This document shows positions 37,695 through 48,895 of a stretch of 64,000 nt of DNA, piece by piece. The position numbers and the translations under genes are program-made. How positions within the stretch are numbered: position 1 is the stretch's first letter; every line of letters starts with the position of its first letter. This DNA is from Dermacentor variabilis (lineage: Eukaryota; Arthropoda; Arachnida; Ixodida; Ixodidae), in the NCBI RefSeq assembly GCF_050947875.1, contig NC_134574.1, positions 108,182,469 through 108,246,468 on the forward strand, given 5' to 3'. A model generated the notes under the pieces. It was not told the origin of the DNA, did no database searches, and saw only the letters and a list, made by a program, of their open reading frames with translations.

Positions 37695-39440
37695 ACACCG
37701 CTGTAGACAAACATCCCGCGTGTCCGGCACGCGATGTATGCGGACGACATCACGGTCTGGACCACCTGCGGAACCTTGGAAGAAAAGCGAGCGGCGCGGC
37801 AAGATGCGGCCAAGTGCGTCGAAGACTACGTGAAGGAGAGGGGCCTCAGGTGCTCCACCGAAAAGTCCGAACTGCTAAGAGTCGGCAGACATCCCACCAA
37901 GGCGAAACTGGAGGTCAGCCTCGAAGGACAACTCATCCCCGAACGCAACATGATACGCGTCCTCGGCATGTGGCTGCAAGGCAGCAGAAAGTGCAACCAC
38001 ACCATCGGCCTCCTCAAGAAGTCGACCGAGAACGTGAGCAGAATGATAAGCAGGGTCTCCCAGAAGAGGCACGGCATGAGAGAAGAAGACACTCTCAAGC
38101 TCGTCAACAGCCTGATCGTCAGCAGAGTCATGTACTCGCTACCCTACCAAGTGAGGACTAAAACGACCAACGAAGAGATTGAAGTCGTCCTGAGGAAAGC
38201 CTACAAGACGGGGCTGCACCTGCCGAGACACACCTCCAACGAAAAGCTGATGCAACTAGGGGTGAGCAACACCTTCGTCGAAATGGCGGAAGCACAGCGG
38301 AAAGCGCAAATGAGAAGACTAACGGGGACCTACACGGGGCGAAACCTGATCGGTAGGCTGGGCTTCGAAATAGGAGACGTCGACCGGTACGAGGACGTAC
38401 CGGCGGGAATTAGGAAAACCTTTAATGTAAAGCCTATACCGAAGAACATGGATCCCAGACTCCACGAAGGCAGAAGGAAAGCTAGGGCCGAATACATAGA
38501 AAAGACAGTGGCTAGAGAAGAGAACACTCTCTTCACGGACGCGAACAAAAGTTTAATAGGAAGCGAGGCAAAGGCCATCGCGGTAGTAATGAACAAGGAG
38601 GAAAAGCTTGTTTCGTGCGTGTCGGCCGAGATACGGAGCGTAGCTGAAGCCGAGGAAATCGCCGTGGCGCTGGCGGCGATGCAAGGATATAGGGAGAATA
38701 CATCGCTAAATATTCTCACAGACTCGAAAGAGACTTGTCGCAACTACATGAGGGGCAGAATATGCAAAACTGCCCTTAGGATCCTCAGAGGGGGTAACCC
38801 CTCGGAGGAGGCGAAAATCAAACACAATCTGATCTGGATACCTGGACACGAGGGCATAAGGGGTAACGAGGCGGCGGACGGTCTAGCTCGAGCTAATAGA
38901 TTCCGGGCTGGGCAGCAGCAGGAGTACCGCGCTAGTTACGCCGGGATCCTCAGTGACAGTTATTCGGAATTACTGCAACACTACAGGGGGACTAGATTCA
39001 AGTACCCACCGCCCCATAAAGCGCTGACGAAGGAGGAAGCAACGGGCTGGCGTAGGCTCCAGACAAACACCTTCCCCAACCTTTTCATATTCAACAAGAT
39101 GTTCCCAACGCAGTATAGGGACACCTGCCCCTGGTGCGGGGCTACACCCACACTCTATCACATAACTTGGGAGTGCGAACGAAACGACGCATTCCGCGAT
39201 CATAAACCCCCGAGTGCGGAGCATTGGGAGAGCCGGCTCGTCAGCTGCGAACTCGCCGTCCAAATAAGGACGGTGGAGCACGCTAGGGACGCGGCCAAAC
39301 TCAGTGGAGCCCTGGACTGAGGGACCACCCGTGCTGAAGAGGCTTCCCTTCGACGAGAAGACAGCGTGAAGAAGAAAAGACCTCGATCCGCGAGAATTCC
39401 ATTTTATAATTCAATAAATGTTTTTCTCTCTCTCTCTCTT
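37695..39440 (+). mobile_element. 5'-truncated I-group LINE
   Basis: The homologous part begins just before the catalytic YADD box of reverse transcriptase. It ends with AATTCAATAAATG and a (CT)n run at about 39424-39440. The upstream two thirds (ORF1, endonuclease, most of RT) are missing, a usual outcome of incomplete target-primed reverse transcription. Confidence 0.85.
37734..39320 (+). pseudogene. LINE RT C-terminus + RNase H + zinc motif, 528 open codons
   Basis: The frame starts inside RT (MYADDITVW, the catalytic Asp pair) and continues through the thumb and connection. From about residue 268 it has a complete RNase H type I domain: LFTDANKS, EAEEIAVALAA, LNILTDSKETC and WIPGHEGIRGNEAADGLA, giving the D-E-D-D metal ligands. 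A PPPHKALTKEEATGWRRLQT segment follows, then the cysteine-histidine motif CPWCGATPTLYHITWEC near residues 464-480. No stop or shift interrupts it, so this copy is younger than its neighbours. It is a fragment; the Met chosen is simply the first in frame, and it cannot retrotranspose on its own. Confidence 0.9.
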
Positions 39441-40029
39441 CCCAAAGTCTGGTACCTACTCTGAGTGTATACAACAACTTAAAAAGAACAATTAACAACT
39501 TAATCGTTTTAGGCTCGGGAAATGAGTAGTAAATGTTCTGTGTACGTGTAAACGAGCGCAAAAGCCATGCAGAGCTGCTCTTTCTACTTTTGTCCCCTGC
39601 AACTAAGCTAAAAAGCAGACGACGCGCCGCGTTGTAGGAGGCACGAGGTTATATTTCTTGCGCGATCCGACATGGTGTTGTAGCATTCCAATCCCGAAAG
39701 CTCTACCAAACCAGTCATCAAGCTATAAACGTCTCATTTATACCTAGAATTACGCGTTTTGGAAGTGCGATTTCTTGAGCGGGACTATTTCTTTAGTCGC
39801 GGAGCCATTCGGCGACCGTGATTCGGTCGGTCATCTCGCGTCTTCAAAAGTTGTACCCGGCTATAGATTTGCTAATTGCAAGTTGGGAAATTGTGATATG
39901 TAACGTTGATACATTAGTATGAGACATTAGCGACCATTGTCCAGTTTTCATGTGTTATGATGATGCGAGGAAAACCAGAGGCTGTCAATGTGGCTCAATC
40001 TCTGTTGATTGTATTGTCGACCAAGCGTT
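39441..40029. other. Spacer between LINE fragments
   Basis: No gene or repeat edge recognised. Confidence 0.4.
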
Positions 40030-40690
40030 ACAAGCTTTCAAATCTCATATTTCCTCTCGCGTAGTTACGGCAAGCTGCCTGGGAGTCAGTAATAATTGTG
40101 ACGGACTCACGAACGTTGAAATAGTATGAACTCCTGGACACGAGTCTCTCCGTGGAAATCAGCGTGCGCACGCTGTAGCCCGAGCTCATGCCTCCTGGGC
40201 GCCACAAGAGAGGGATACGGCCGCATCTATGGAGCCCGTGCCTTTACAACACAACGCCGTACTACAACGCCACAGATTGAACAGACGAGAATACCCACCT
40301 CCTCACAAGACCCTCTCACGTGAAGACGCCGTAACATGGCGACAATTACAAACCAATAGATACCCCGATTTAAGCAGACTACATGCTATACACCCTGCAC
40401 TATATTCATACAAATGTCCCCTTTGTAACGACTACGCCTCCCTATATCACACCCCATGGGCGTGCCCCAACGTGAAGGCAGCCCCGCAAATACCCAACCC
40501 CCCACCCGAGCAGTGAGAGGCCGTGCTGACTAGTTCGGACCCTCGTAACCAGCAGCAACTGGTGCGGTGGGCCCGGGAGACAGCAATAGGCGCAGGAGCC
40601 CTTGACTAAGGACGCCTCCCACACAACTAGAAAGACACCCGCTTGTCCTTTCTTTTTTTTTTCAAATAAATGTTCTTCCTCCTCCTCCCC
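40030..40690 (+). mobile_element. I-group LINE 3' fragment with internal deletion
   Basis: VIIVTDSRT (third RNase H ligand) at about 40090 is followed only some 15 codons later by PGHESLRGNQRAHAVA. The intervening RNase H sequence is therefore deleted. The same frame continues to YPPPHKTLSREDAVTWRQLQ and the motif CPLCNDYASLYHTPWAC, and ends at 40516. The tail has CAAATAAATG at about 40664 and (CTC)n. It is a sibling of the copy at 37.7-39.4 kb, but more decayed. Confidence 0.8.
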
Positions 40691-41364
40691 CTCCTCATAT
40701 TTCCCCGCAAGATTGACCTTGTGTTATATCATAAGAAATATGCATATACGAAAAATATAAAACATGTATGACTGTCATGTTCTATTGCATTTTCATTATT
40801 CAAACCAAGTCTTTAGGCTGCTTTTAGGAGGAACGGCTGCCCTACGCGAACACGTGCCTGTTATAAGTGCGCGCAGCGTGGACATGAGGTGTCTTATCAC
40901 CGTCTTCCTACAGACAACAAACTGCGATTGCTACAGCCACCTATCTTCCTGCAATTATAAATAAATACAAGCAAACACACTACACATCGAAACCTCCGTT
41001 ACGGGCAATTCTTTAAAATTATTGGAATAGTTGTTTGATGTATCACGCTTATATTTATATCTGCTTCTTGTGCTTCGGTCGCATGCAGTTCTCCCTTCAT
41101 TTCATTCTTTACCGATCCTGACTTCACTAGCAGCACATTTGCATGAAATGCTACCACACATGCTTCAGGTAGCATTTCAGCATTCAGAAGCCTTCAGGTA
41201 GCATGTGTGTGTTTATAGACCAGTTGCCTTCACCCAAAAAGCTAAGCATACGTGACAACTGCGGTAGAAAGGATGTTCCACACCCACCCCCTATGGCGTG
41301 AGTGGTGGCGCTGGCTAAAACTCTCAAGGTTAGTTCCAGTACATAAACATTATATGTATATATA
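40691..41364. other. Gene-free spacer
   Basis: Mostly AT-rich. The string CTTCAGGTAGCAT occurs twice (about 41164 and 41204) next to an inverted CTACCACACATGC/GCATGTGTG pair, a small local rearrangement. No gene is seen. Confidence 0.4.
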
Positions 41365-41808
41365 CAGGGTGTTTATGCGAACACTTTCAAAAACCTTTAA
41401 AAGTGGCGTGTGGCAGATATCACAATTCTAGTTCATGAGCTCGTCTACTCGAAGCGGTGGACAATACCTGTACAGAAAAATTGAGACGCAAAATCGACTA
41501 ATTAATAAAAGTTCACTAATTAAGTGGTTAACTAATTACATTGTGGCCCATATTGAATGTACATATTATAGTCGTGGACTTCGCAAGGCGGATCCACTTG
41601 TAACGAATTTTCAAGATGACACCAGTTTCGAGATATAAATTCCCCAATTTTGCGCAGAAATGCAGTGGCGTTCCAGTTAATCTGTTAACAAACCGTCGTT
41701 TCATGCACCGAAGTACACAAGTAACAGGAACGCCAATGTGTTTCTCTAGAAAGTTGCTGAATTTATCTCTCGAAACTGGTGTCGTCCTGAGACGTTCAAC
41801 CAAGACAT
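41365..41808. mobile_element. CAGGGT...GCGAACACTTT element, copy 2, with ~95-bp palindromic arms
   Basis: The left portion shares the CAGGGT head with the copies at 26.5 and 62.0 kb. The right part (about 41612-41806) is a foldback: GACACCAGTTTCGAGATATA...GGCGTTCCAGTTA on the left arm and its inverted form (TAACAGGAACGCC...TCTCGAAACTGGTGTC) on the right. This is the most complete of the three copies. It has no coding capacity. Confidence 0.8.
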
Positions 41809-41875
41809 TCTTCAAATAAGTCGTGAGGGCGGTATACTAAGACACACAATGCTTAAGACTCATCTTTACTTGTTA

Positions 41876-41881
41876 TTTATT
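41876..41881 (-). other. Polyadenylation signal of serpin 4
   Basis: AATAAA on the minus strand, about 120 bp beyond the serpin 4 stop codon. Confidence 0.5.
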
Positions 41882-42001
41882 TAATGTCCATAGTTGCAGC
41901 AAATAAAACCTATACTAAACCACATAATATGGGCGCCTATGTTGTGCAGCAAATATCAATAGTACTAGCTACTCCACGCATTTCTGCGCATCACTTTTTG
42001 T

Positions 42002-43138
42002 TCACAAACGGCGAACAGAGCCAATGAAAAGGACAACTTCGGGGTCATGGCTTCGGATAAGAAACATGAATGGTCGGTCCACGACAAATTTACGCTCCAC
42101 TTCCGACATCCTCGCGCTACGGCACATCATAATTACAGCGGTAGCGGCTGCAGCCTCAGTGCCTTCTTCATTGACTTCCACAAAGGCCTTGTGGATCACT
42201 TCGGTAGCGACTAGCTTCCCCGCGTCGCTTATGGCAGAAAGATCGGCTGCCAGTCCGAAGAAGTCGTTGATCCCCATCCCTTGTAACACAGCCTTCAGGT
42301 TGACAGCTTGTTCCAGCTTGAATTTCGGCAAGTAGAGCTTGACGTTAGAACACCTGCGCATATTCTCCAACATCTTGGAAAGTGCTGAACCGGTCATGCG
42401 CTCCTCTAGTTTGGACAAACCCTCGATGTCTTTGGGAAGAAGCAGCACCATGGATGTTTTGCTGCCGCAGTACGGTATTTCCAGCGCTTCGACCTCCATG
42501 TCATCGGAGTGGCCCATCGAGAAGCTGGACTCCTGAAACATCATCTCAACTTGCGTCTTGTTTCTCGAGTCCAGATGGAAGTCGGAAGTGCGCGTATACT
42601 TTGAGTCGAACTGTGAGCTCCATAAACCCTTAAAGTAGATGGCATTCACGAGTATTAGAGTAGTCATCGCGTCCACGGTACCGCTCGGGAGTAGTTCCCT
42701 GATTCTTGATTCGGTCGTCTTCTCGACCCACGAGTTGACTTCCAGTCGAACGCTCTCGTACTTGTTCCTGAAGTCGACAGACTCTATCGTCGTGTTGTAC
42801 TTGTCGCGAAGGAGCGCAACGTAGCTGGACAGCACCGGAAATGTCTGTTCAGCGTACATCCGGTTGGCGATGTTAAGTTTCACGCCAACCGCGTAATCAG
42901 GAAGTTTTGAAAAGAAGCTCGCAAAGTGACTGTGGACCTCGTCAGCGTCGACATGGAGGACAGCGGACAGTTCCTCAGCCGTGTCGCTTCTGGCACCTCC
43001 CAGTGCCATCGAGAGGGCAGCAGAGATGCTGAACGGCGAAAAAAATATGTTCCCATCCCGTTGGTCCTTTGCCATTAGCTGCTTGTAGAGGTCCACAGAG
43101 AAATTGAGGACTGAGTTACCGAGCGAGCTGGCGGCCAT
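42002..43138 (-). CDS. Serpin 4, intact, 378 residues
   Basis: This is a serine/cysteine protease inhibitor of the serpin fold. The chosen ATG (43136-43138) lies 11 nt after a good splice acceptor (TTCCTTCTTACAG, AG at 43150-43151). The frame extends 18 codons further upstream, but that part is intron polypyrimidine tract. Features in order: helix A NSVLNFSVDLYKQL, NIFFSPFSISAALSMAL (33-50), NAIYFKGLWSSQF (s3A), VEMMFQ, IPYCGSKTSMVLLLP, hinge EEGTEAAAAT from residue 324, loop with CRSAR, FVVDRPFMFLIR and C-terminal FIGSVRRL. The hinge is ideal for loop insertion, so inhibition is expected. The Arg of C-R-S (15th from the hinge Gly) is the likely P1, suggesting trypsin-like targets. The exon encodes no signal peptide; an upstream exon could supply one, as bases before the ATG stay open. 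It is the only undamaged locus in the cluster and is in opposite orientation to the others. Confidence 0.95.
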   Translation of the reverse strand: MAASSLGNSVLNFSVDLYKQLMAKDQRDGNIFFSPFSISAALSMALGGARSDTAEELSAVLHVDADEVHSHFASFFSKLPDYAVGVKLNIANRMYAEQTFPVLSSYVALLRDKYNTTIESVDFRNKYESVRLEVNSWVEKTTESRIRELLPSGTVDAMTTLILVNAIYFKGLWSSQFDSKYTRTSDFHLDSRNKTQVEMMFQESSFSMGHSDDMEVEALEIPYCGSKTSMVLLLPKDIEGLSKLEERMTGSALSKMLENMRRCSNVKLYLPKFKLEQAVNLKAVLQGMGINDFFGLAADLSAISDAGKLVATEVIHKAFVEVNEEGTEAAAATAVIMMCRSARMSEVERKFVVDRPFMFLIRSHDPEVVLFIGSVRRL

Positions 43139-43151
43139 GGTCACGTCCTCT

Positions 43152-43605
43152 GTAAGAAGGAATAACACTTTCAGTCTTGGACAGCGCAGCATCGCGTTTC
43201 TGAAACACTTTGTTGCGAGATTCTTTGTGAATTAAGAAGAGTTCCGTTTTAGAAGCTCGAATGCAATTAGTACGACAATAATGCGCGGCCGGTCCCAGTC
43301 CCGTTAAACTGGTAACTACAGGGAATACTACAAACAATTCACCGCTTTAAGCTTTGTCTTTCCTTTCCTTGATTTCACAATTTTGAGCTGCGACAATGCC
43401 GTCGCGAAAGCTTTTCAGCACAAGCATGCTTATGATGGCGTCTTTATCACTGAAACATATATGTATGACGTTAAATCCATTAGCACAGAAAGAAATGAAT
43501 CTCGGGGATTGAGGAGGTTGTCCGTGAGTTGACGCTGTCTGTGCTCTTACCATTATCAACACTTATAGGATATTTTGCGCATCCTAAATCGGCTACATAC
43601 TACAT
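43152..43605. other. Intron/5' flank of serpin 4
   Basis: On the minus strand this precedes the coding exon. A donor-like AATG|GTAAGAG near 43551 is compatible with an upstream exon. I could not identify a TATA box with confidence. Confidence 0.3.
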
Positions 43606-43835
43606 GGGCACTGCAGCGGTAGCTCAATGGCTATACACAGTTCTGCGACTAAGCACAAGGTTTGCAAGTACGATTCCCGATCACGGTGGATGCATTCTAT
43701 TTTTCCGATGAGGGCAGAATGCAGAACCACACGGAAGAAATCCCAGATGGCCACAATTATTCTTGCCGTGGCCTTCTACAATAGCGTCTCTCATAGCCTG
43801 TGTATTGGTAGGGATGTCGAACTCCATTACTTGCT
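43606..43835 (+). mobile_element. Ruka-like tRNA-derived SINE, diverged
   Basis: GCGGTAGCTCAATGGCTATA resembles a pol III A-box region. ACGATTCCCGATCACGG resembles box B and its flank, followed by a GATGAGGGCAGAATGC segment and a CTCTCATAGCCTGTGTATTGG tail that correspond to the Ruka layout. Near full length with many substitutions. Confidence 0.65.
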
Positions 43836-44504
43836 TACTCATTACCTTCTAATAAGCTGCAAAGCGACCAAAAGAAACAAAATAAGCTCGCGTGGTCTTG
43901 GCGCGCGTGCAATCTCAAGTGTGTAGGGGCACTGCGTCATTGGGCATAAAACGGTTGCAAATATTCGATAGTTAATACTGACTTAAAAGCACTTCTTGCT
44001 GGGCTAGTTGGTAGCTGTTCATTATAAAATATGAAGACGCCAAATAAACCGACACACACAAGAGCAGAGAACGGGACAGGGCGCCTGTCCCGTTCATAGT
44101 TAATATTGCCACGGGTGTGGTAAACTGTCATGAACTCAAATACTAAATGTGCAAGGTATTACACTGCAACAAGCCTTTTTCTTTCCATTTCGCCACTGTG
44201 TGTAATGCTGGCATGATTCATGATGAGTTGCCGGGTCTCCGGGCGCCATCATATTTAGAACATGTTGACGTATAAGGGCCACATTGCGTTTCTAATTAAT
44301 TAAAGAAAAGAAACGTTATCTCTAAATTGTTCGCGTTCACGTTTTATCTTGTGCTACAGAACAGATCAACCTTATTTCTTATAGTAGCAGTTAGTGACAT
44401 ACCATCGACCGTTTACATACACTTTTATACATTTATACATACACTTTTATACATAGTGTAAATATACATTTACACTCAGTGCGTCCACTGAGTGTAAATG
44501 GATG
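43836..44504. other. Gene-free spacer
   Basis: No gene recognised. Short inverted CACTTTTATACAT motifs recur at about 44418-44455. Confidence 0.4.
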
Positions 44505-44840
44505 TTTTACAGCGAAGCTGGGTAGCTCTACCGTCCAAGGAAATTTTCGTGTCGTTGGCCTGGTAAGCAAAAAACTCCCCATACATGGGCTGATCCCGGA
44601 GACAGTGCAATGCCGGGCCGACCTACGGCAGATGCGAATCAAGTGTTAAGCACACCTCATACGTGGGCCGGTCCCGAAGATAGCGCAACGCCGGGCCGAC
44701 CCACGGCGTAGGTGAAGCAGGCATTAAGCACTCCCCATACGTGGGCCGATCCCGAAGATAGTGCGATGCTGGGCCGACCAGCGGCGAAGGTGCAGTTCGT
44801 CATCAAGGGGCCCACATACACAGCTTCGCTGGTCATGCCT
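44505..44840. repeat. Three ~79-bp minisatellite units inside CAGCGAAGCTG inverted ends
   Basis: Units start near 44575, 44654 and 44732. Each reads CATACGTGGGCCGATCCCG, 'aagatagtgcaa', GCCGGGCCGACC, a variable part and AAGCA. The block begins after TTACAGCGAAGCTGGG (about 44508-44523) and ends with CACAGCTTCGCTGG (about 44820-44833), the same terminal word as the element at 16106-22635. Confidence 0.85.
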
Positions 44841-45726
44841 TTTCACAGAGTGGAGGGGCACTGATTTTTTTTTTTAATAGACGACGTAGTTTCGGTTTAA
44901 ATTTGGGTTCGGCTGACACGTATGTTTGCCAAAATCCCAGACATAATGTCCATTCAACGCACACAGTTAAGCTGAAACGAAGTTCAGTGGTACTTCTGAG
45001 CAAAGGGAACAAAGTGTGTTTGTGAGTATCATATCTAACAAAGAAAGGCTCATCTGCATGCAAACCGTTCCTTGCTCTGCGTTCCTCAGGAACAACTGTT
45101 CGCAAAGTACTTTTTGTCCACCCAATGAAAGCTAAACAATCATGGTGATCTTTAGGGAAATGAACTGCCGGATGCTCTAAACATAAGCTCCAGTCAGGCC
45201 TTTTAAGTTCGGCGGAGGGCATTCTCGAGCGTGTTGTTATGCCATGTCAGCATGAAAGCAGCGTAAAAATACGAGGGCGTTTGGTCGAGGTTAGAATCGT
45301 GCTCGACCAAGCCGTTCTCATACTGGTTATTTTTCAAAATTTTAATAACAGTTTTAGTTTCTTTTTCTGCCTGTGTAGGAGCACGTACTTCCCTCGCTGC
45401 CAAAGCAGCCGAGTTTAAGTGCCAAATGCAAGCATAAACGAAGCAGCCGTTTTGTGGGATCGCTAAACATTCGCCTCACGTTATTTCTAATATAAAGTAA
45501 TGACACGCGCTCTACAACTTTTACTCAAGTGGTGAAGTTTGCTGGGAATCATCTCACGGCTCATTTTGTGACATATGATGCATGTGGGATGTTTCACAAT
45601 AAATTAATAATGACTGCGCGCAACGAAAAAAAATTTTCAGCCCAATAAGTTTCAGATTTGGTAATATCGCTAAATCTTAATCTATCTTTTTCTCTGCAGA
45701 TTTCCTCCTCCGCGTTCTCCTGACTG
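44841..45726. other. Gene-free spacer
   Basis: The minus frame at 44833-45222 (129 codons) shows no family signature. Otherwise nothing recognised. Confidence 0.4.
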
Positions 45727-46175
45727 ATGGAAGTCACTCTTTGCTCAGCTCGGCGAGTAAGACCTCAAAATCGGAGGCGAGTATTACCACCGCCTCACAC
45801 TAAACTGAACCGAGCTGAGTCCGTTACTTGGAGGCGACTACAAACAGAAACTTATACGAGTCCCATGCAACTAAAAACTTTCTACCCCGATATGTACGAG
45901 AGCGATATGTGCAAGCTATGCAAGTCTGTTAGAGCCACCCTACAACACATGTTGTGGGGATGTGAAATATACCAAAATAATATGACATTCTCCCCAGAAA
46001 ATCTACGGGCGCTGTTGTCGGCCGTATTGCTCAGCTCAGAACTCCAAGATCAACTTTGGGCCGTCCAGCGAGCCAAGGAAGCCGCACGGGAGCAGCAGCT
46101 CCCAGTGGCCATCTAGGCGGACCAAGGCCCAGGCCTCCCAATCGCCGGGTCAGAAATAAAGTTATCACATCACAT
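45727..46175 (+). mobile_element. I-group LINE 3' end, fragment
   Basis: VLPPPHTKLNRAESVTWRRL and the cysteine-histidine motif CKLCKSVRATLQHMLWGC align with the C-terminus of the LINE at 37.7-39.4 kb. The frame (129 codons) ends at 46116, followed by AAATAAAG at about 46153. 5'-truncated inside the region after RNase H. Confidence 0.78.
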
Positions 46176-46913
46176 AAGTTTCAAATGAAGCTACTTAGAT
46201 AACCCAGCAATACATGGGAATATATAGACCCATAACACTAGCGTCCTCGTTCGCACTCTCTGTGAAAGTCTCAATAATAACGCACACGAGCAATAGTATA
46301 GGCATCGGTACCGCCAACCCACCTGTGAGCAGTAATCGAAGTGTCAACGACAAACGTCCGTCTATCCACGATCAGCACGGGCACGAACTACGCGAGCTGA
46401 GGGATTCCGATGCCTCCTGCTCCGGCGCAACGCCTGCAAACGCCGCTGTGAATATGCTATGGGGTAGTCGTTATCACCGGACTTCGTCGATTTGGGGCAT
46501 TATTGCTCAGCTCGGAAGCGCGTAGTGACATGCCAACTGTTGGCCAACCTCTGATAGGAATGCGTTGCACACTGCTAGATAGGATGCGCGCGTCAGTGCG
46601 TTCAATGCAACGTTCACGTAGAACCAAGCGCGTTTCGAATGAAGTCACGGAGCTACCGACAGCGGGGAGGTTGCTGCTTCCTGGCGCTTGCTCAATAAAA
46701 GCGCCACTGGCACCCGGCTACGCCCCTTGGCGACGCCGGGTACCTAGGCCATTCCCTAGGACTCCCCGACGCCGGCGTTCCCTAGAAGCCAGTCCATATG
46801 AGATGCAACGGTAGTCATTTCGGAGGCCACGTCTATTCAGGGAAGGCTTTCAATTACTCGCGGTGGCTGGCGCTACCTGTGTAGCAGAGTGACCCATGCT
46901 GTGTTGTGGCTGT
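46176..46913. other. Spacer, no gene recognised
   Basis: Two 103-codon plus-strand frames (46214-46525 and 46503-46814) show no domain. The sequence 46690-46790 repeats short CGCCGG/CCTAGG words. Confidence 0.4.
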
Positions 46914-46944
46914 CTTGGCTGAGCCATGTTGTGGCTCAGCCAAG
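46914..46944. repeat. Perfect 13-bp hairpin
   Basis: CTTGGCTGAGCCA, a TGTTG loop and TGGCTCAGCCAAG. It lies immediately before the purine tail of a dispersed repeat. Confidence 0.9.
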
Positions 46945-47015
46945 AGAGAGAAAGCAAGGAGATGAAAGGCAGGGAGGTCAACCAGACGAGTGTACGGTTT
47001 GCCACCCTATACGGA
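46945..47015 (-). repeat. Dispersed repeat end, same family as 6955-7060
   Basis: A purine tail, GGCAGGGAGGTCAACCAGAC and GGTTTGCCACCCT occur in the order seen at 6955-7060 and, inverted, at 63165-63240. Confidence 0.5.
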
Positions 47016-48477
47016 GCCGAAGTAGGGATTGCGGTCACCACTCACATCGTCTCCCTGTAGTGAAGTGTTTTACTTTTGCAAATATTTCATTTTAGTGCGC
47101 AATTTTCAGCGCTTGAGTTAGCTGCAGGAGTTTCGAGCGTGCCTGTTGCTAAGTCTGAATTTTTCTCGGTAAGCCACAATAATCGACAAGGTGGCCTTTC
47201 TTTTCGTTTTGTTTTGTTTTACTCAACGAGCCCGCGAAGAGGCTAGGTCTTTCTGTCCCGACGGGGGGTGGGGGGTGGGGGGGGGGGGGAGTGCACGTTT
47301 CTATGCACCTCAATAAAGTTTTTCCATCCATCAATCTAAGCGGTCATCCTTGCTTGTAATTTTTCATAGTCGTTCAAAAGAAGAAAGTAGAAATTGAATT
47401 AAACAAAGTGTTGTCATAAAACTAATCGCCAAAGAAAATATAGACAGCTTCAAGAAGAAAAATAACAGGTTCGTTCGTAATCAGGAGGACGAAGTTTAAG
47501 CTCATGTGCTGACTGCCCATCATTCCCATGCTGGCTGAACAGCCGCACTCGGAGCTCCCACTGGTACTAGTGCAAGAGTGCCCTCTAGTATTTTTCACTT
47601 ATCTCCACTGCATGCCCTGATCTATACCGGTATTGTTTAGTGCGAACTGCTAATAGCGCGAGCACTTCCACATGTTATATGCGGTTTGTAACTTGATTCA
47701 TTTTTGGGAATGTGGTGGCCAGGTCAATACCCAAGGGAGGCCCCGGGGGGTCCAGGCCCCCCACTCCCTCCCCCCCGGATTTAAGACGCATGTCCTCCCC
47801 GCCCCCGCCAACACTTCACACGCACATTCCTAAAGCGCCACCAAATCAGTGTTTAGACTTGACAGCTATTCATTCGGCGGGCAACATTTTGCTGCTCTTT
47901 TCCCTCCTTTTGGATGGAGGTAGTTATCAGCGTCCCCTGGGATGTAAAGGACGGTTTCCTCGTCAATTCGATGCCGGTGCAAGTAACTCGAGATGCATTC
48001 AGTTGTCACCGTCTATACAACGGTCACGCGTGTAGTTGTTGCTTCGTTAGTTCAACCTTCTTCGTTTAGACTGACCCAGGGACCAGGAAAGGGATTGAGC
48101 TCATGGTCAGCTGGTCTGTGTGCACATGAAACGAGTTGCGGCCAGAGAGAATGTCAAGTACGTGTAACTTTTCTTTTTGTTTCATTATTTCCTCGAGTGA
48201 CGGCTCGCCGCGACGGTGACAGATCCTCGGAACCATATAACTGTGATATGGGTTAGATAAGGTGCAAAATAAAATAATGCGAGACAGCGTCCATCATCAA
48301 ACCCTGCAATAACCCTTCAAGTCATAGGTAATATGACTGTAACAAGTTAACTAGCCTGATTTTTCTCCATTTGTACAAGTCTTTTCGTGCAAAATTGCCA
48401 AATAGAAACTAGAGTCGGAAGGAGTTGAGAAATTAAGCGATCTACTAAGCGAGAGAGCCAATAAAGCAACAACGAAA
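47016..48477. other. Spacer with a probable LINE/SINE tail
   Basis: A G-rich stretch (about 47261-47292) followed by CACCTCAATAAAGTTTTTCC and CATCCATC at 47309-47335 looks like the 3' tail of a retroelement, but no coding remnant is visible. The part 47710-48060 is C-rich and unassigned. No gene recognised. Confidence 0.4.
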
Positions 48478-48640
48478 CAGGAAGGAATAGCGAAAATTAA
48501 CTAATTTAACCGTCTTTATGAAAATATTTATGGATCAACATCTTTTTACTTAAGAAGCAGGAAGGAAAAGCGAAAATTAACTAATTTAACCGTTTTTTAT
48601 GAAAATATTTATGGATCAACATCTTTTTATTTAAAAAGCA
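48478..48640. repeat. 80-bp tandem duplication
   Basis: Two adjacent copies start at 48478 and 48558 with CAGGAAGGAA.AGCGAAAAT. They continue through TTAACCGT and ATGGATCAACATCTTTTTA and differ at only a few positions, so the duplication is recent. Confidence 0.92.
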
Positions 48641-48769
48641 AGTAGAGGAAATGCCACCGGAAGTGGAGGACAATTCCGTGTGTTCAGAATGACGCTTCTA
48701 CAGTTATCATTAGAGCCGCCTGACGTAGCCACTTCTTTGCTGTGCTTAGTAAGTTTTTTTATAACCTTC

Positions 48770-48892
48770 CGCGGTGGGTGCAGTACGCCATTTCGCCCTT
48801 CATCGAAATGCGGCCGCCGTGGCCGCGATTCGATCCCGCGACCTCGTGCTCAGCAGCCTAACACCATAGCCACTGAGCAACCACGCCGGGTG
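48770..48892 (-). mobile_element. Ruka-like SINE head, truncated
   Basis: On the minus strand: CCCGGCGTGGTTGCTCAGTG (box A region), GAGGTCGCGGGATCGAATCG (box B) and GCATTTCGATGAAGGGCGAA. The body after this point is missing. The head region is much better preserved than in the copies at 28.2 and 43.6 kb. The RTE LINE begins a few bases to the right. Confidence 0.8.
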
Positions 48893-48895
48893 ATG

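Noticed and set aside
43139..43192. 18-codon N-terminal extension of serpin 4 with a hydrophobic stretch, looking like a signal peptide
   Set aside because: It spans the splice acceptor polypyrimidine tract, so it is intron, not coding.
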